From Periplaneta americana (taxonomy: Eukaryota > Arthropoda > Insecta > Blattodea > Blattidae): DNA of 64,000 bases. This document shows, piece by piece, positions 11,264 through 21,159 of this stretch. The notes beneath the pieces were generated by a model. It ran no database searches, had not been told where the DNA came from, and worked only from the letters and a program-made list of their open reading frames with translations. Each line of letters opens with the position of its first letter. Within the stretch, counting starts at the first letter, position 1. The DNA lies in the NCBI RefSeq assembly GCF_040183065.1, contig NC_091117.1, forward strand, positions 113,683,001 through 113,747,000, given 5' to 3'. Both the position numbers and the translations under genes were made by a program.

Positions 11264-12298
11264 TCACAAACAGTTCCAACAGAGTCTGTGCTTGAGAACG
11301 CAGTTCTTCTTCTCCTGCATACTGCTACATGAAAAAGCTTGACAATTGTACAGAGAATGTGACTGGTTACAATAATAACATCTAGGTTGTGTCATTATCA
11401 ATGCTTTACTCGCTTGCTTTCCTCTATCTAACTTTACTCTGTTTTCAGGTATCGAAGTCGTACCCTTTATTGTTTCTAATGCCTGAGATTTATGTTCAAG
11501 AAAATCCAATAACTCCTTGAGTGTTGACATGTTTCGATCTGCGCAGCTTAATTCCCATTCGCGCCTACTCTGAGTGTCTATTTTCTCCAGTATCAATTGT
11601 AACAATAGTACTTCATGTAATGGAACCTCTAAAGATAGTGCTTCTAAGGCATTCATATTGCTCTTTACTTGGCTCACTAATGACTGTAAATCTCCGTGTG
11701 ATTCCTTGCTGATTGTTGGAAGTGACAAGATTGCTGTCGCATATTTCGACGCAATAAGTTTTTCATTGTTGTATCTCTGATAAACCATGTCCCAAGCAAT
11801 TCTAAAATTTGCATCACATATTGTTAGATTTTCTACTAGTTTGTGTGGTTCTCCCTTTAGTGCAGATAATAAATAATGCATTTTTTGAGCTTCTGCTAAA
11901 TCACTATTTTTTACTATTAGACTGCTAAACATATCCCTAAAGTTGAGCCAAGTGCTATAGTCTCCATTGAAACTAGGCAAACTAATAATCGGCAACTTTA
12001 TTTCCCCTTCAACAATGGGTTGATTACTCTCTTGTGCAACATTATTACTGCTGTCCATTATTGTTAAAAATCTTGATTTTACTCTATCAAATTGCTCTTC
12101 AAATTCTATCCTGTCCTCTGAATGATCTTCGTCTGCTATCATTTCTAATTGAACTTGACTTTCTTCATATTTTATTTGTATGCTTTCTAGTCTCTCATAT
12201 TTTACCTTGATCAAACCCGGTTCTGTTACTTCATGAACCCTTTCAAGAAATGTTTCAAGTCTAGCTAAACTAGCCCTAGCTAAACCTCTTTGAATCAC
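11264..12298 (-). pseudogene. BEL/Pao gag (DUF1759-type) with broken zinc knuckle
   Basis: About 344 codons. An N-terminal coiled, charged region (RGLARASLARLETFLERVHE ...) precedes the DUF1759-like capsid region with LPIISLPSFNGDYSTWLNFRDMF and ALKGEP. A zinc knuckle follows (CYYCNQSHSLYNC), then the start of a second one (LCWNCL). The frame has no good ATG: an in-frame TGA lies immediately upstream of a GTG. A TGA inside the second knuckle (about 11261) separates it from the pol frame that continues as the same protein. In intact relatives gag and pol are one frame, so this is a disabled copy. Confidence 0.85.
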
Positions 12299-12695
12299 TC
12301 ATGTTGTCATTTATTTTCCTACCTTGTTGATGACAATAGTTTGAATCTCACTGCCAACCTGATTGTTAGAAGTACTGGCCCCAGTTGTTTCCTTGGTCAA
12401 CGACCTTCTGTTGACCTGGACGTCTTGATGGTACTGGATTGCAAGCCCTTGAAGTTCAGTGCAAAGCCGCTAGGTGGAAATACTGGATTGTAGCTTCGGT
12501 AGCCTGGTGCAAGGAGTTGATTGTCAGGCCGCTAGATGACTCTCACAGAACTGCCTTTTCTTGTACAATTCTCAGCATTCATCCTTAGCCATATTGGATT
12601 TTGATCACAAAATTCACTTTTACGTTTCACTGATTTTTGCACTGTTACCTGTGTTTCCAATGTCACTAATACTTATCCGGTTCGCGAGGACCAAA

Positions 12696-12884
12696 TGTAA
12701 AGTCCTGGTAGCTCTTATTGTTGAATAAAACACACGTGGACTGTAGAATAATGTGCTTTATTGTCCTTGATGTTCTAGCCGCAACAGCTCACCATCATCA
12801 TGTTTGTAGACGCCCTCCTAATGGAGGATTACCAACCCTGAGGTACCAAACTTGGCGAAGTGCCAACCTTTGAAGTCCCAAACA
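12696..12884 (-). repeat. 5' LTR of the BEL/Pao element
   Basis: 189 bp, same ends. On the minus strand it is followed by TTTGGTCCTCGCGAACCGGA (about 12676-12695), whose TGG start and position mark the likely primer-binding site. I cannot name the primer tRNA with certainty. Confidence 0.9.
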
Positions 12885-12889
12885 GTCAT

Positions 12890-13588
12890 GATACCTTGTT
12901 TTATCTATTTCTCGTGGTATGTTTCTCTGTAAACTTTCATGTCCTGTCCTCTGTTATTTTTGTTTATTTCAAAGTCCATGTTACAAAATCTTAACACATT
13001 AAAATACATACTTAATTAGATCTGTAAAAGGGCGTTTGTTTAAAATTCTTTGGACCTATGTTGAAACCACGTTAATTCTCTAACTACTAAACAAAAAAGT
13101 AAATGTGCTCCAAGAATAAACAAAGGCACTATTTGCCTACAAGATAGGCTACAGTAGAGTATTCAGTACAGCATTGCCAAACCATGCATATTGAATTCTG
13201 AACATTCCTATATTAAAAGGCGAAGTGCGATGAAATGAAACCATGTCCTAAGGGTAAACTGGGACGAAATGAACTACAGTGAGAAAAATTTACATTTCAT
13301 GTTTACGCATCAGCACAATAAGCAATAAGTGGTGTGAAAGATAAATTCAAAAGTTTTTTTTTTTTTTTTTGGCAGTACTGTCATGTCGTGATAACACATT
13401 GAATATGTGCATAACTACATTGTTACCAAGAAAGCATATGCTGCATTTTGTCCATGCGAACTCAGCAGCAAATGGATTTCTGTTTGCTTTAATTGTGGAC
13501 GTATTTAGTCCAATGAGAAGTTCTGTTTCATTCAAACTGTAAAATTTGACACATTAAAGTTTTGTTACTGTATACATATTGTAGTATA
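12890..13588. other. No gene recognized
   Basis: AT-rich sequence. A poly-T run at 13356-13371 creates a short minus-strand open frame (13347-13535) without any motif. Confidence 0.4.
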
Positions 13589-13995
13589 CCTATTATTGGA
13601 GAAACATTCGTTCTGGCACCAGTAATCGAACCCAGGACCTCTCAACTTTGTGCAATGAGCGCTCTTTCCATCTGAGCTATGCCGAGACTCGATTCACGGT
13701 GCCAGCTGAACTCCCTTCCTTTGTATCGTCAATGGTGTACTACCTGCTGCATTTTAGACATTTAAGTCATGTACAGAGGAGCGCATATTTAAATGACTTT
13801 ATGGCCATTTTCAGCAACAGTTTTTGAATATGTACTGTTAACATTGATATATATATATATATATATATATGAGGCCTTGCCGTCCTCATTGAATAACTGC
13901 ATAGTGCTGGAACGAATTTTCAACCAATAATAGGTGTTCACATGTTGACTACATATAGTCATGATTATTCAATGAGGACGGCGAGGCCTCATATA
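13589..13995 (-). repeat. tRNA-like foldback repeat, diverged copy
   Basis: Minus-strand 13690-13610 is tRNA-like (GGCATAGCTCAGATGG A-box, GGTTCGATTACTGG B-box). The downstream body (GAGCGCATATTTAAATGAC, TTATGGCCATTTTCAGCAAC) matches the unit of the tandem array at 45511-47046. An ACCTATTATTGG word at 13589 recurs inverted near 13930. The segment TGAGGCCTTGCCGTCCTCAT (13872) is mirrored at 13971-13990. It contains a (TA)n run at 13850-13870. Confidence 0.65.
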
Positions 13996-14592
13996 TGAAT
14001 ATATATGTATTACAGTCAGTCTTTGAAAAAATTTTCAAACCCCTCCAGAACCAAATTCTGGCTGTGTCACTGATTTATTCCAATGGATTAGGAATCTAAT
14101 ACTTGTAAATTGCTTTGAATTCAATGAATTGAAATGCTTATGTGCAATTAAAATAATGTTAAAAGGTGCTTTCAGTTTTACTGATATTGTCAAAAAAAAA
14201 AAACCTGAAAAATAGTTGTCTCTACGTTTTTGATGCAGAAATAGTGTCATTTGGTTATACAGTTTATACAATATCTGTTGAGAAATTTTTATTTTGTTTT
14301 TTCTGTAAGCTGTATAGTTTAGTATACCCAGCATTTTTTAAAATATTAACTGTATATGTGTGATTTGATATGTACTTTAATTTGGATAGTGATTTATAAA
14401 TTTTAAACCAAAACTTTCTTGTGCATGATACATGCTTTCTGTTATATTGAAATTTCCTTATTTTGTCACTGAAATTACATGTTTTAAATAAAATCTGAAA
14501 TTCTGGTTTTATTAAAAAAATGTTCTTATATAGTTCATAATAATTGAATATACTGGTACAGATGGAGATGACATTAACATGACAACAGACCA

Positions 14593-14820
14593 CCAGCGTA
14601 GCTCAGGCAATCGTGAGCTGAACTCATGATCTCAGCTGCGCTCGAGCACAGGTTCGAATTCCACTTGGGTTGATTACCTATTTGGATTTTTGTCCGAGAT
14701 TTTTTCCAACTGTAAGGCGAATTCTCGGACTTACCTGGCCAAAAACTGTTTCGCTATTACGAACTTCATTGGTGCTAGAAACCATACAGTTGGTACAGCG
14801 TCGTTAAATAACTGATTAGA
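14593..14820 (+). mobile_element. tRNA-derived SINE, family C
   Basis: A-box GCGTAGCTCAGGCAATCG (14597), B-box GGTTCGAATTCC (14652), then body TTTTTGTCCGAGATTTTTTC and a 3' end TTGGTACAGCGTCGTTAAATAA shared with the copy at 49622-49868. No clean target duplication was seen. Confidence 0.75.
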
Positions 14821-15300
14821 AGCATGTTTGCAGAGTTACTGAAGTACCAGCAGCCAAAAATATAAAGACAAAATTCTCAACAATCGGGACATGAAACTCT
14901 TTTGCAGTGCTGAAACAAATGTTACGTAAAAGAAATCCAAATATAAAATTGTATTTGAAGTTATTTCATTAAGTGGAAATATTTGAATTTAAATTGCATT
15001 GCTTCTTCGTAACAATTTATTTCTCATCTCTAGATACTTATCTAAATTGGCATGTTAATATTTCATTTCATTCATTAACTGTATGTAGGCCTTAGTGTTC
15101 TTAATTGATCAAAAATATAAATTAAAAATATTAACTTGTATTAATAGAACTTAAAGAGGTAAACTGTTACAATCATTTATGACAGAGATAACAATGTTGT
15201 ATTAAGTTGTTATACAAATGTTGCATCCATCTGCAGATAACTGGAATGTGATATCAAGGCCCTAATATTAATTGCTGATCTCTTGAAGTTACATCCACTG
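14821..15300. other. 3' flank of the ZC2HC1-like gene
   Basis: AT-rich, with no feature recognized. Confidence 0.4.
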
Positions 15301-15306
15301 TTTATT
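15301..15306 (-). promoter_or_regulatory. Polyadenylation signal of the ZC2HC1-like gene
   Basis: AATAAA on the minus strand, about 80 nt after the stop codon. It is the first canonical signal downstream of the stop, implying a 3' UTR of roughly 100 nt. Confidence 0.55.
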
Positions 15307-15386
15307 AAATGACTAATAGTGTCTAAAACAAGTTTGTGGACTATTTTTCTCTTCGCAAGTGTATCACAGAAGACCTGGTTCTCTTA

Positions 15387-15677
15387 TTAGCGTCTCCTGG
15401 GTACAGCACCTTTCGCTTGTCCGCCTTTTGCTGCTCCAACTTTCGGTTTATTGAACTCGAAGGTAGCACATTTAGGAATGTGGCGCTCAGCTGCCTGCTG
15501 GTTGAAGCGTCGATTGCAATGAGGACATTGAACATAATCAGAGTAGTCTGATGGTGGAGGTGGAGGGAGATCAGATAATTTACCGCCTTTTGCCACAAAT
15601 GCCTTCATTTCCTTTGCAGCCCGGATGCTGTTGATGAAATCTTCATGTTTCTGGCGCCAGTTTGTTTTCTTTATAGT
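15387..15677 (-). CDS. ZC2HC1-like gene, last coding exon (second C2HC finger)
   Basis: Residues 187-282 plus TAA. It opens with TIKKTNWRQKHEDFINSI, the family's conserved segment, then the GGKL-P-rich stretch and the second C2HC finger (Cys237, Cys240, His252, Cys256). It ends in a short basic Gly/Lys/Arg tail, AVPRRR. The acceptor is attttgcag|ACT. A second stop-like TAATAA follows directly. The tail is much shorter than in vertebrate ZC2HC1A, so this may be a short isoform or a genuinely shorter arthropod protein. Confidence 0.9.
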   Translation of the reverse strand, partial: TIKKTNWRQKHEDFINSIRAAKEMKAFVAKGGKLSDLPPPPPSDYSDYVQCPHCNRRFNQQAAERHIPKCATFEFNKPKVGAAKGGQAKGAVPRRR

Positions 15678-17568
15678 CTGCAAAATTAACAGAAGTTTTA
15701 TTGTTACAATTTGTCCAATAATAATATTTTTAAGGTTTGAGAAAGGAAAAGACTGGGTACAAAATCAATACATAACCTCCATGAAATTGTTAAGTCATAT
15801 CATATAAAAATATACATAAGTGAAGCAAACATAATGTCATTTCATGACAAGTATCTGATCACATAAAAATTCTTATAAACAGCAAAGCTAAAAAACTATC
15901 ATTGTTAAAATGCTAAACCAATACTGTATGAACACTGTACCAGAGGCCAGCAATAAATGTAATGGCTAGAAACAGATGTAACATGGCACAGTTGATTCAA
16001 ATTATGAAACAGAAGACAGATATTGAATGCCAAAGCTCACAACAAGTTTGTCTCTAGAGAGAGAAGTGTAAAACTGGAAAGGATTCTAAAAGCAATTTGA
16101 AATGTACTAGAGTCGATGACAATTGGGAAGACGGTCATCTGCTAGCATTTGCGTCGAGAGACAGATAGAAAGAGCAAGGCAGCATACAAATTGTCACATC
16201 GTACTTCTTGTACTTCTTGCATACGTGCAATACAAATAGCACTGGAGAGAATTTAAACTCTCAAAAGACAATAATGACCTTAGCTGTTGATTACTGTAAG
16301 CATGACACCAAACCTCTTTCCTTCACTAACAATATTAAAATAATTATACACCTAAAAAATTATTATCCGTGCCTGCCTGTACAGTAGGCTACTTGTCTTT
16401 TTATAGTTTCTCCTTCCATTTATTTATCGCACGCACACACATACACACACACACACTCTGTAATGGAATATGATGTAAATAAATGCTTAAAAAAAATACA
16501 CACACACGTGGAGGCAGGGGAGGGGAGGGGAGAGAGAGAGAGAGAGAGAGTGTGCGTGCGTGCGTGCGCGCGCTTGTGCATGTGTGTGTAAATGTTAGTT
16601 TTACTTATTCACTATATTGAAACCCACATGTAAATAAACGAACTTGGAAAGCACTTGTTACAGACTGATTCCAATTGGATCTACTGTATAAGCTTGTGAC
16701 GTCACATACCAGAAATGCTATGGCACATATAGCAGACGACTGCCTTCCCAAATGTCATCGATTCTATTTATGAAGCGGTAAAGATATATGCTATCTGGTC
16801 ACTCACTCACCATAATTGAAGAACGGGAATATTTTAAGGTTAGCAATACTGTACCAGTATTATAGCATTTCTTTTCTTTCTTATTACCTGCAGTATATAG
16901 AGAAAGTAGTGTGATGCTGTGAAAAGTCGATTTGGAGATTATCATGAAAATATATATTTCTGGCATCCCTAATAGTGATAAAGTGGTTTGTCCTTTTCAC
17001 CTGTCTGTGCACAGTGATTCTATTGTTGGATGGTTTCTTTTTTGTATTGAGTTTCTAAAAATCAATATATCCGAGAATTATTCACATAAAATATCATTTT
17101 TAGTAAAAAAGATGATGCTACTTTACTTGAAAATACAACCACAAATTGGCAATGTACTTAATATCGGGTATAACAGTTATCTAAATTTATTTTTTACATA
17201 AAATGAAGATGAAATAATGAAGACCAGTGGTTCCCAAAATTGTTGACTCGCAGAGCCCTTTTTAGAATCTATTTCTATGGCGGAGATCTTTAGGCCTACC
17301 CTTTGTCTTACAATTTAATGGTGTTTAGGAGTAGTGTTTCTGGGGAGGGGGAGAGGAAGATGGGATAGATAGTAAGGAAATGTACAGTAAAGAGATATCT
17401 AAACAACTGCGCAATGTCCATGCAATGAAATTATATTTGAACTTTATCATATCTCAAATCATTCTCAACTGCCACAAATACATATAATATTGTCAAAACT
17501 TGGTCATGCATAAAAGTTCTTCCAAGTGCAATAAGCCAAACTATTTGCATTACAACATATTTTACATT
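15678..17568 (-). other. Distal part of intron 3, mostly unassigned
   Basis: No coding signal. Contains a cluster of simple repeats at 16430-16600 (CA, GGAG/GA, TG and CG runs). Nothing else recognizable. Confidence 0.5.
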
Positions 17569-18048
17569 ACTGTAGTTTCCCCTAACTATGGTCCACATTT
17601 TTCACATTTTTCTTTGTATATTCATTACTATTCATCCAGATTAAGTGAAATTTTCGCTTTGGACTCTTGTAAGTGTGTATTAAATAAATATTGACATATG
17701 TGTTTGAAATTGTTTAATTACAAGTGTTAAAGAAATAATAAGCATTGGTACATAGTTGTATGCTGAGTTGCCCAACTATGGTCCACTAATATATTCATGC
17801 TTGAAAGCATGAATGGACTATACCTGGAGCTGTAATTATTCCTAAATCAATACACTGAGTTTCTAATTTAAGGGTAGAAACATAATCTAGCACAGAAAAA
17901 TATTAAAAGTAAATGAAAAGAACATGGATTCTTTTTATTAGTACATACTGCATAAACACACATAAACAAGTGAAATTTGAATGTCATTTTCCTGCAATAA
18001 TGAACAACTACACTCACCAGCAAAAAGACTGGACTACCTAAAGCTTCT

Positions 18049-19378
18049 AAACTTTTTTTTTTTTTAAGTAATTGATTAACTAGCGGACTTACTCGTGTTA
18101 ATTATGTAAGTCTGTGCGGCTTACAGCTGTTTCAGTGCTTCATCACACCATCCTCAGAGCCTACTAGATCTCGGCGTCATCTCGAACTTCTCTGCCTGTT
18201 GTGTGGGTGCGTTTGATTGTTGACAAGTGTTGAAAAGTGGAGTGAAATAGTGTGTGTGTACTGAAATTGATCTGTGTGTTGAGAATTTGATTAGGGTGTG
18301 TTTTAGTGTGTTTATATATTTCATATTGTTCTAGTGTGTTGTGTTTTTGGTTCTTGGGTTGTAGGCTATGTGTAGGATTTCCATGTCCGCATTTATGTTA
18401 TTGTATGTATGGTTAGCATTGGTTATGTGATCGGCGTATGTAGATGTATTGTGTCCTCTGGTTATTGCTTTAATGTGTTCTTTGTAGCGTGTTTGGAATG
18501 ATTTGCCTGTCTGTCCAATGTAGAACTTGTCGTAACTATTACATGTGAGTTTGTATACACCTGTATGGTCGTATTTATTTGTTTGTGTTTTTTGTGTTTT
18601 GAGATGTCTTTGTAGTGTGTTTTCTGTTCTGTATGCTATGTTGTATTTCTGCTTTCTGAATGAAGATGCGATCTTATGTGTGCTTTTGTTTTCATATGTT
18701 AATGTGATGTATTTCTTGTGTTCTTGTGTTTGTGTTGTGTTTTGCGTGTTTTTGTGTTTGTTAAGTTTTTGTTTTGTATTTCTTATGATGTTGTCTATTA
18801 TGTTTGGATTGTAACCGTTTTTTTGTGCTATGTATTTGATTGTGTTCACTTCTTCATTGTAGTGTTGTTGGCTCATGGGTATGTTGAGTAATCTGTGTAC
18901 CATTGTCCTGAATGTAGCATGTTTGTGTTGTATGGGGTGGTTAGAAATGTGCTGTGTATGTGTGTGGTGGTGGTGATTGGTTTTCTGTATATTTTGAAGG
19001 TGCGTTTGTTGTCAATTTTTGTTATGGTGATGTCTAGGAAATTTATGGAGTTGTTGTTTTCAAGTTCCAGTGTGTATTGAAGTTTTGGGTGTATTTTGTT
19101 TATGTATTGGTGTAGTTTGTGTATTTGTCTTTTGTTTCCTTTGTATAGTATGAGTATGTCGTCTAGGTATCTGTGCCAGTAATTTATGTTGTCTGCAAAT
19201 GTGTTGTGTTCATTGTTGAGTACCGGTATGTATGTTTGTTCTATGTTGTGTAAAAATATCTCTGCTAGAATGCTAGATATGGGTGATCCCATTGGCAATC
19301 CTTCTGTTTGGATGTAGTGCTTGTTGTTGTGTGTGAAATTGTTTTGCTTTGTTATGATGTGTGTGATTTTTTTTTTAG
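18049..19378 (-). mobile_element. Penelope-like element (RT + GIY-YIG), 5' truncated
   Basis: Minus strand. 19298-18873 reads MGSPISSILAEIFL, then RYLDDILILYKG (the YxDD motif) and the LEFLDI-like INFLDITI block. After one frameshift (about 18950), 18903-18331 continues with MVHRLLNIP and EVNTIKYIAQKNGY, then the GIY-YIG endonuclease as GVYKLTC ... FYIGQTGKSFQTRYKEH. A further frame shift precedes the end (NTLEQYEIYKH). The 3' end carries an A tract at 18053. The N-terminal RT is missing. The coding strand is strikingly A/C-rich compared with its surroundings. It is inserted in the Tc1 3' UTR/TIR. Confidence 0.88.
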
Positions 19379-19786
19379 GTGAGAATCAGAAAACCCATTA
19401 TGATATGAAGAAAACATTGCTTCCCAGAAAACAAACTCATTTTTATTATGACTTGTGTTATTATTTTCAACGCCAAACAATGAATATAATTAAAAGGTGT
19501 AAAAACTTACAAATTGTATCCATTTTCTTCATACTGTTCAACTGGTTTTGTGGCTACCCAAATGAAGGGTACACGGGAATAACGAACAAGGTCCATTCAG
19601 AATAATTTTGAGATAAATGAAATTTAAAGTTTGAGGACTTGAAACGTATAGTTTATTGTTAACTTATTGTTATTTTTTATCACACGAGAATGTAGCATTA
19701 TAAAGCAAATATGTGACAAAATATTGTTTTGATTTTATGAATTACAACAATGCAAAACTGCAAAATGTCTACTTTGCTACGTTTTA

Positions 19787-20392
19787 CGAGGCGCATCCAG
19801 AAAGTAACTTTCCCTATTAAAAAAAACGCACATTTTCAGGAAAACATTTATTGGCAACAGGTACAGCAATGTTTCAGCTATTTTTCAACATAGCCACCAT
19901 CAGAATTGAGACACTTGTCCTATTGTGGGATCAACTTTTGTATCCCTCTGTCGTAGAACTCTGCTGCCTGTGAATGGAACCAGTGTGTGACAGACGTCTT
20001 CGGCTCTTCATCATTGCCAAAACACCCACACCGGAGGACAGGAATTTCTGAGAGAGAGAGGGAGAGGGAGGGAGGGGGAGAGGGAGAGGGAGGGAGAGAG
20101 AGAGAGATGTTCGGCCCATAGACCTGACAGAGCTGCCGATGAATTTCAATTGGCGCAATGCTTTGTTCATTAAAGAACTTTATCACCGACCGAACCTCGC
20201 AGGCGGCGGGAGAAGGAATAAGAGCTTCCATTTCGGACCACTGCTGCCACGCTACTGGCACCAGGCAGGACCTGTCCGGCTGGCATATGATTGATACGTC
20301 ATAGATCTGTTACGCATGCGCAATTGACACGGCTAATTACGTTTACTTTCAAGGGGAAAAAATCGGGAAACTTACTTTCTGGATGCGCCTCG
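19787..20392 (-). mobile_element. Internally deleted mariner (MITE-like), 606 bp
   Basis: Termini CGAGGCGCATCCAGAAAGTAA and its inverse at 20372-20392, with TA on both sides (19785-19786, 20393-20394). The minus-strand frame 20261-19920 fuses the mariner N-terminal helix-turn-helix (EVRSVIKFFNEQSIAPIEIH, CQVYGPN) to the C-terminus (HSQAAEFYDRGIQKLIPQ). The catalytic core is missing. A GAGAGA/GGGAG tract (20050-20106) sits near the break. It inserted into the DUF7869 element. Confidence 0.88.
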
Positions 20393-21159
20393 TATAAACG
20401 GGAAGAACGAACAATGTCACAATTTAATTGAATATTTGTTGGAAATAGAATCAGGCATAATATTTTCAAACATTGTAGCACATGTTTAATTTCGTGTAGG
20501 GCATTCTTTTTAAAGGTTATAAATATTGTTGACCCATTATAAATATTTTTATCTTTGAGTGATCATTGTTCCAAACAATTATTGAAAAACAAATCTACAC
20601 ACTAATCTAATTGCACTGAATTTTCCATTGTGAGTGAATAATATATTGAACTATAAAATCGCCTCATTCACTGTTATGGACTTCTTGTGATTCGTCATTG
20701 GTGGGAGGAAGACTGAAATATTCTCTAGCAGTTGGAGAACAAACATTTTTTCAAAATTTGTAATTCCTTGCACTTTGCCTTGTAGCTGTTTACAGTTTAC
20801 AATGATGACTGGTTTGGTTTCCTCCTAGAATTCGCAATCTCTTGCCTCCAGTCATTGGGTACCTTGCTCTCTGATTAACAAGTCCCATGTTTTTGTCACA
20901 TTCCAGGTACGAGTGGCCTCGAGTGAGAAATGTGATCCACTGAGCATCAAACCTCTTCTTAGTATGTACTACATAGTGACAAAATCTAAATACCGTAAAG
21001 TTCCTATTTTGTCTGGAACAAGAATTGTAGAAGATACGGAATTCATCAACGCAGCTTGGTACAATATTCATACAGTGGTGCTATAACTTAGAGCAAACTC
21101 CATCAGAGCCTTTACTTTAAATATTTGGTCATACATGTCTTTCTGTTGACAGCGTATGT

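Larger units (their letters stand above)
8171..12884 (-). mobile_element. BEL/Pao LTR retrotransposon, deleted copy
   Basis: 4714 bp between two 189-bp LTRs (TGTAAAGTCC ... CCCAAACA). It is flanked by the 5-bp duplication GTCAT (8166-8170, 12885-12889), the size BEL/Pao elements make. Order on the minus strand: gag with a zinc knuckle, aspartic protease, partial reverse transcriptase, integrase and DUF5641. The LTRs differ at only 3 of 189 positions, so insertion is recent, yet pol has large deletions, frameshifts and stops. It probably moved using enzymes of an intact relative, or lost the segments during reverse transcription. Confidence 0.93.

Noticed and set aside
15341-15598. Alternative minus-strand frame overlapping the last ZC2HC1 exon
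   Set aside because: Out of frame with the zinc finger; the finger frame has conserved Cys/His and a proper splice acceptor.
18545-19080. Plus-strand open frames rich in Cys, Val and Phe
   Set aside because: Antisense shadow of the A/C-rich Penelope-like coding strand.
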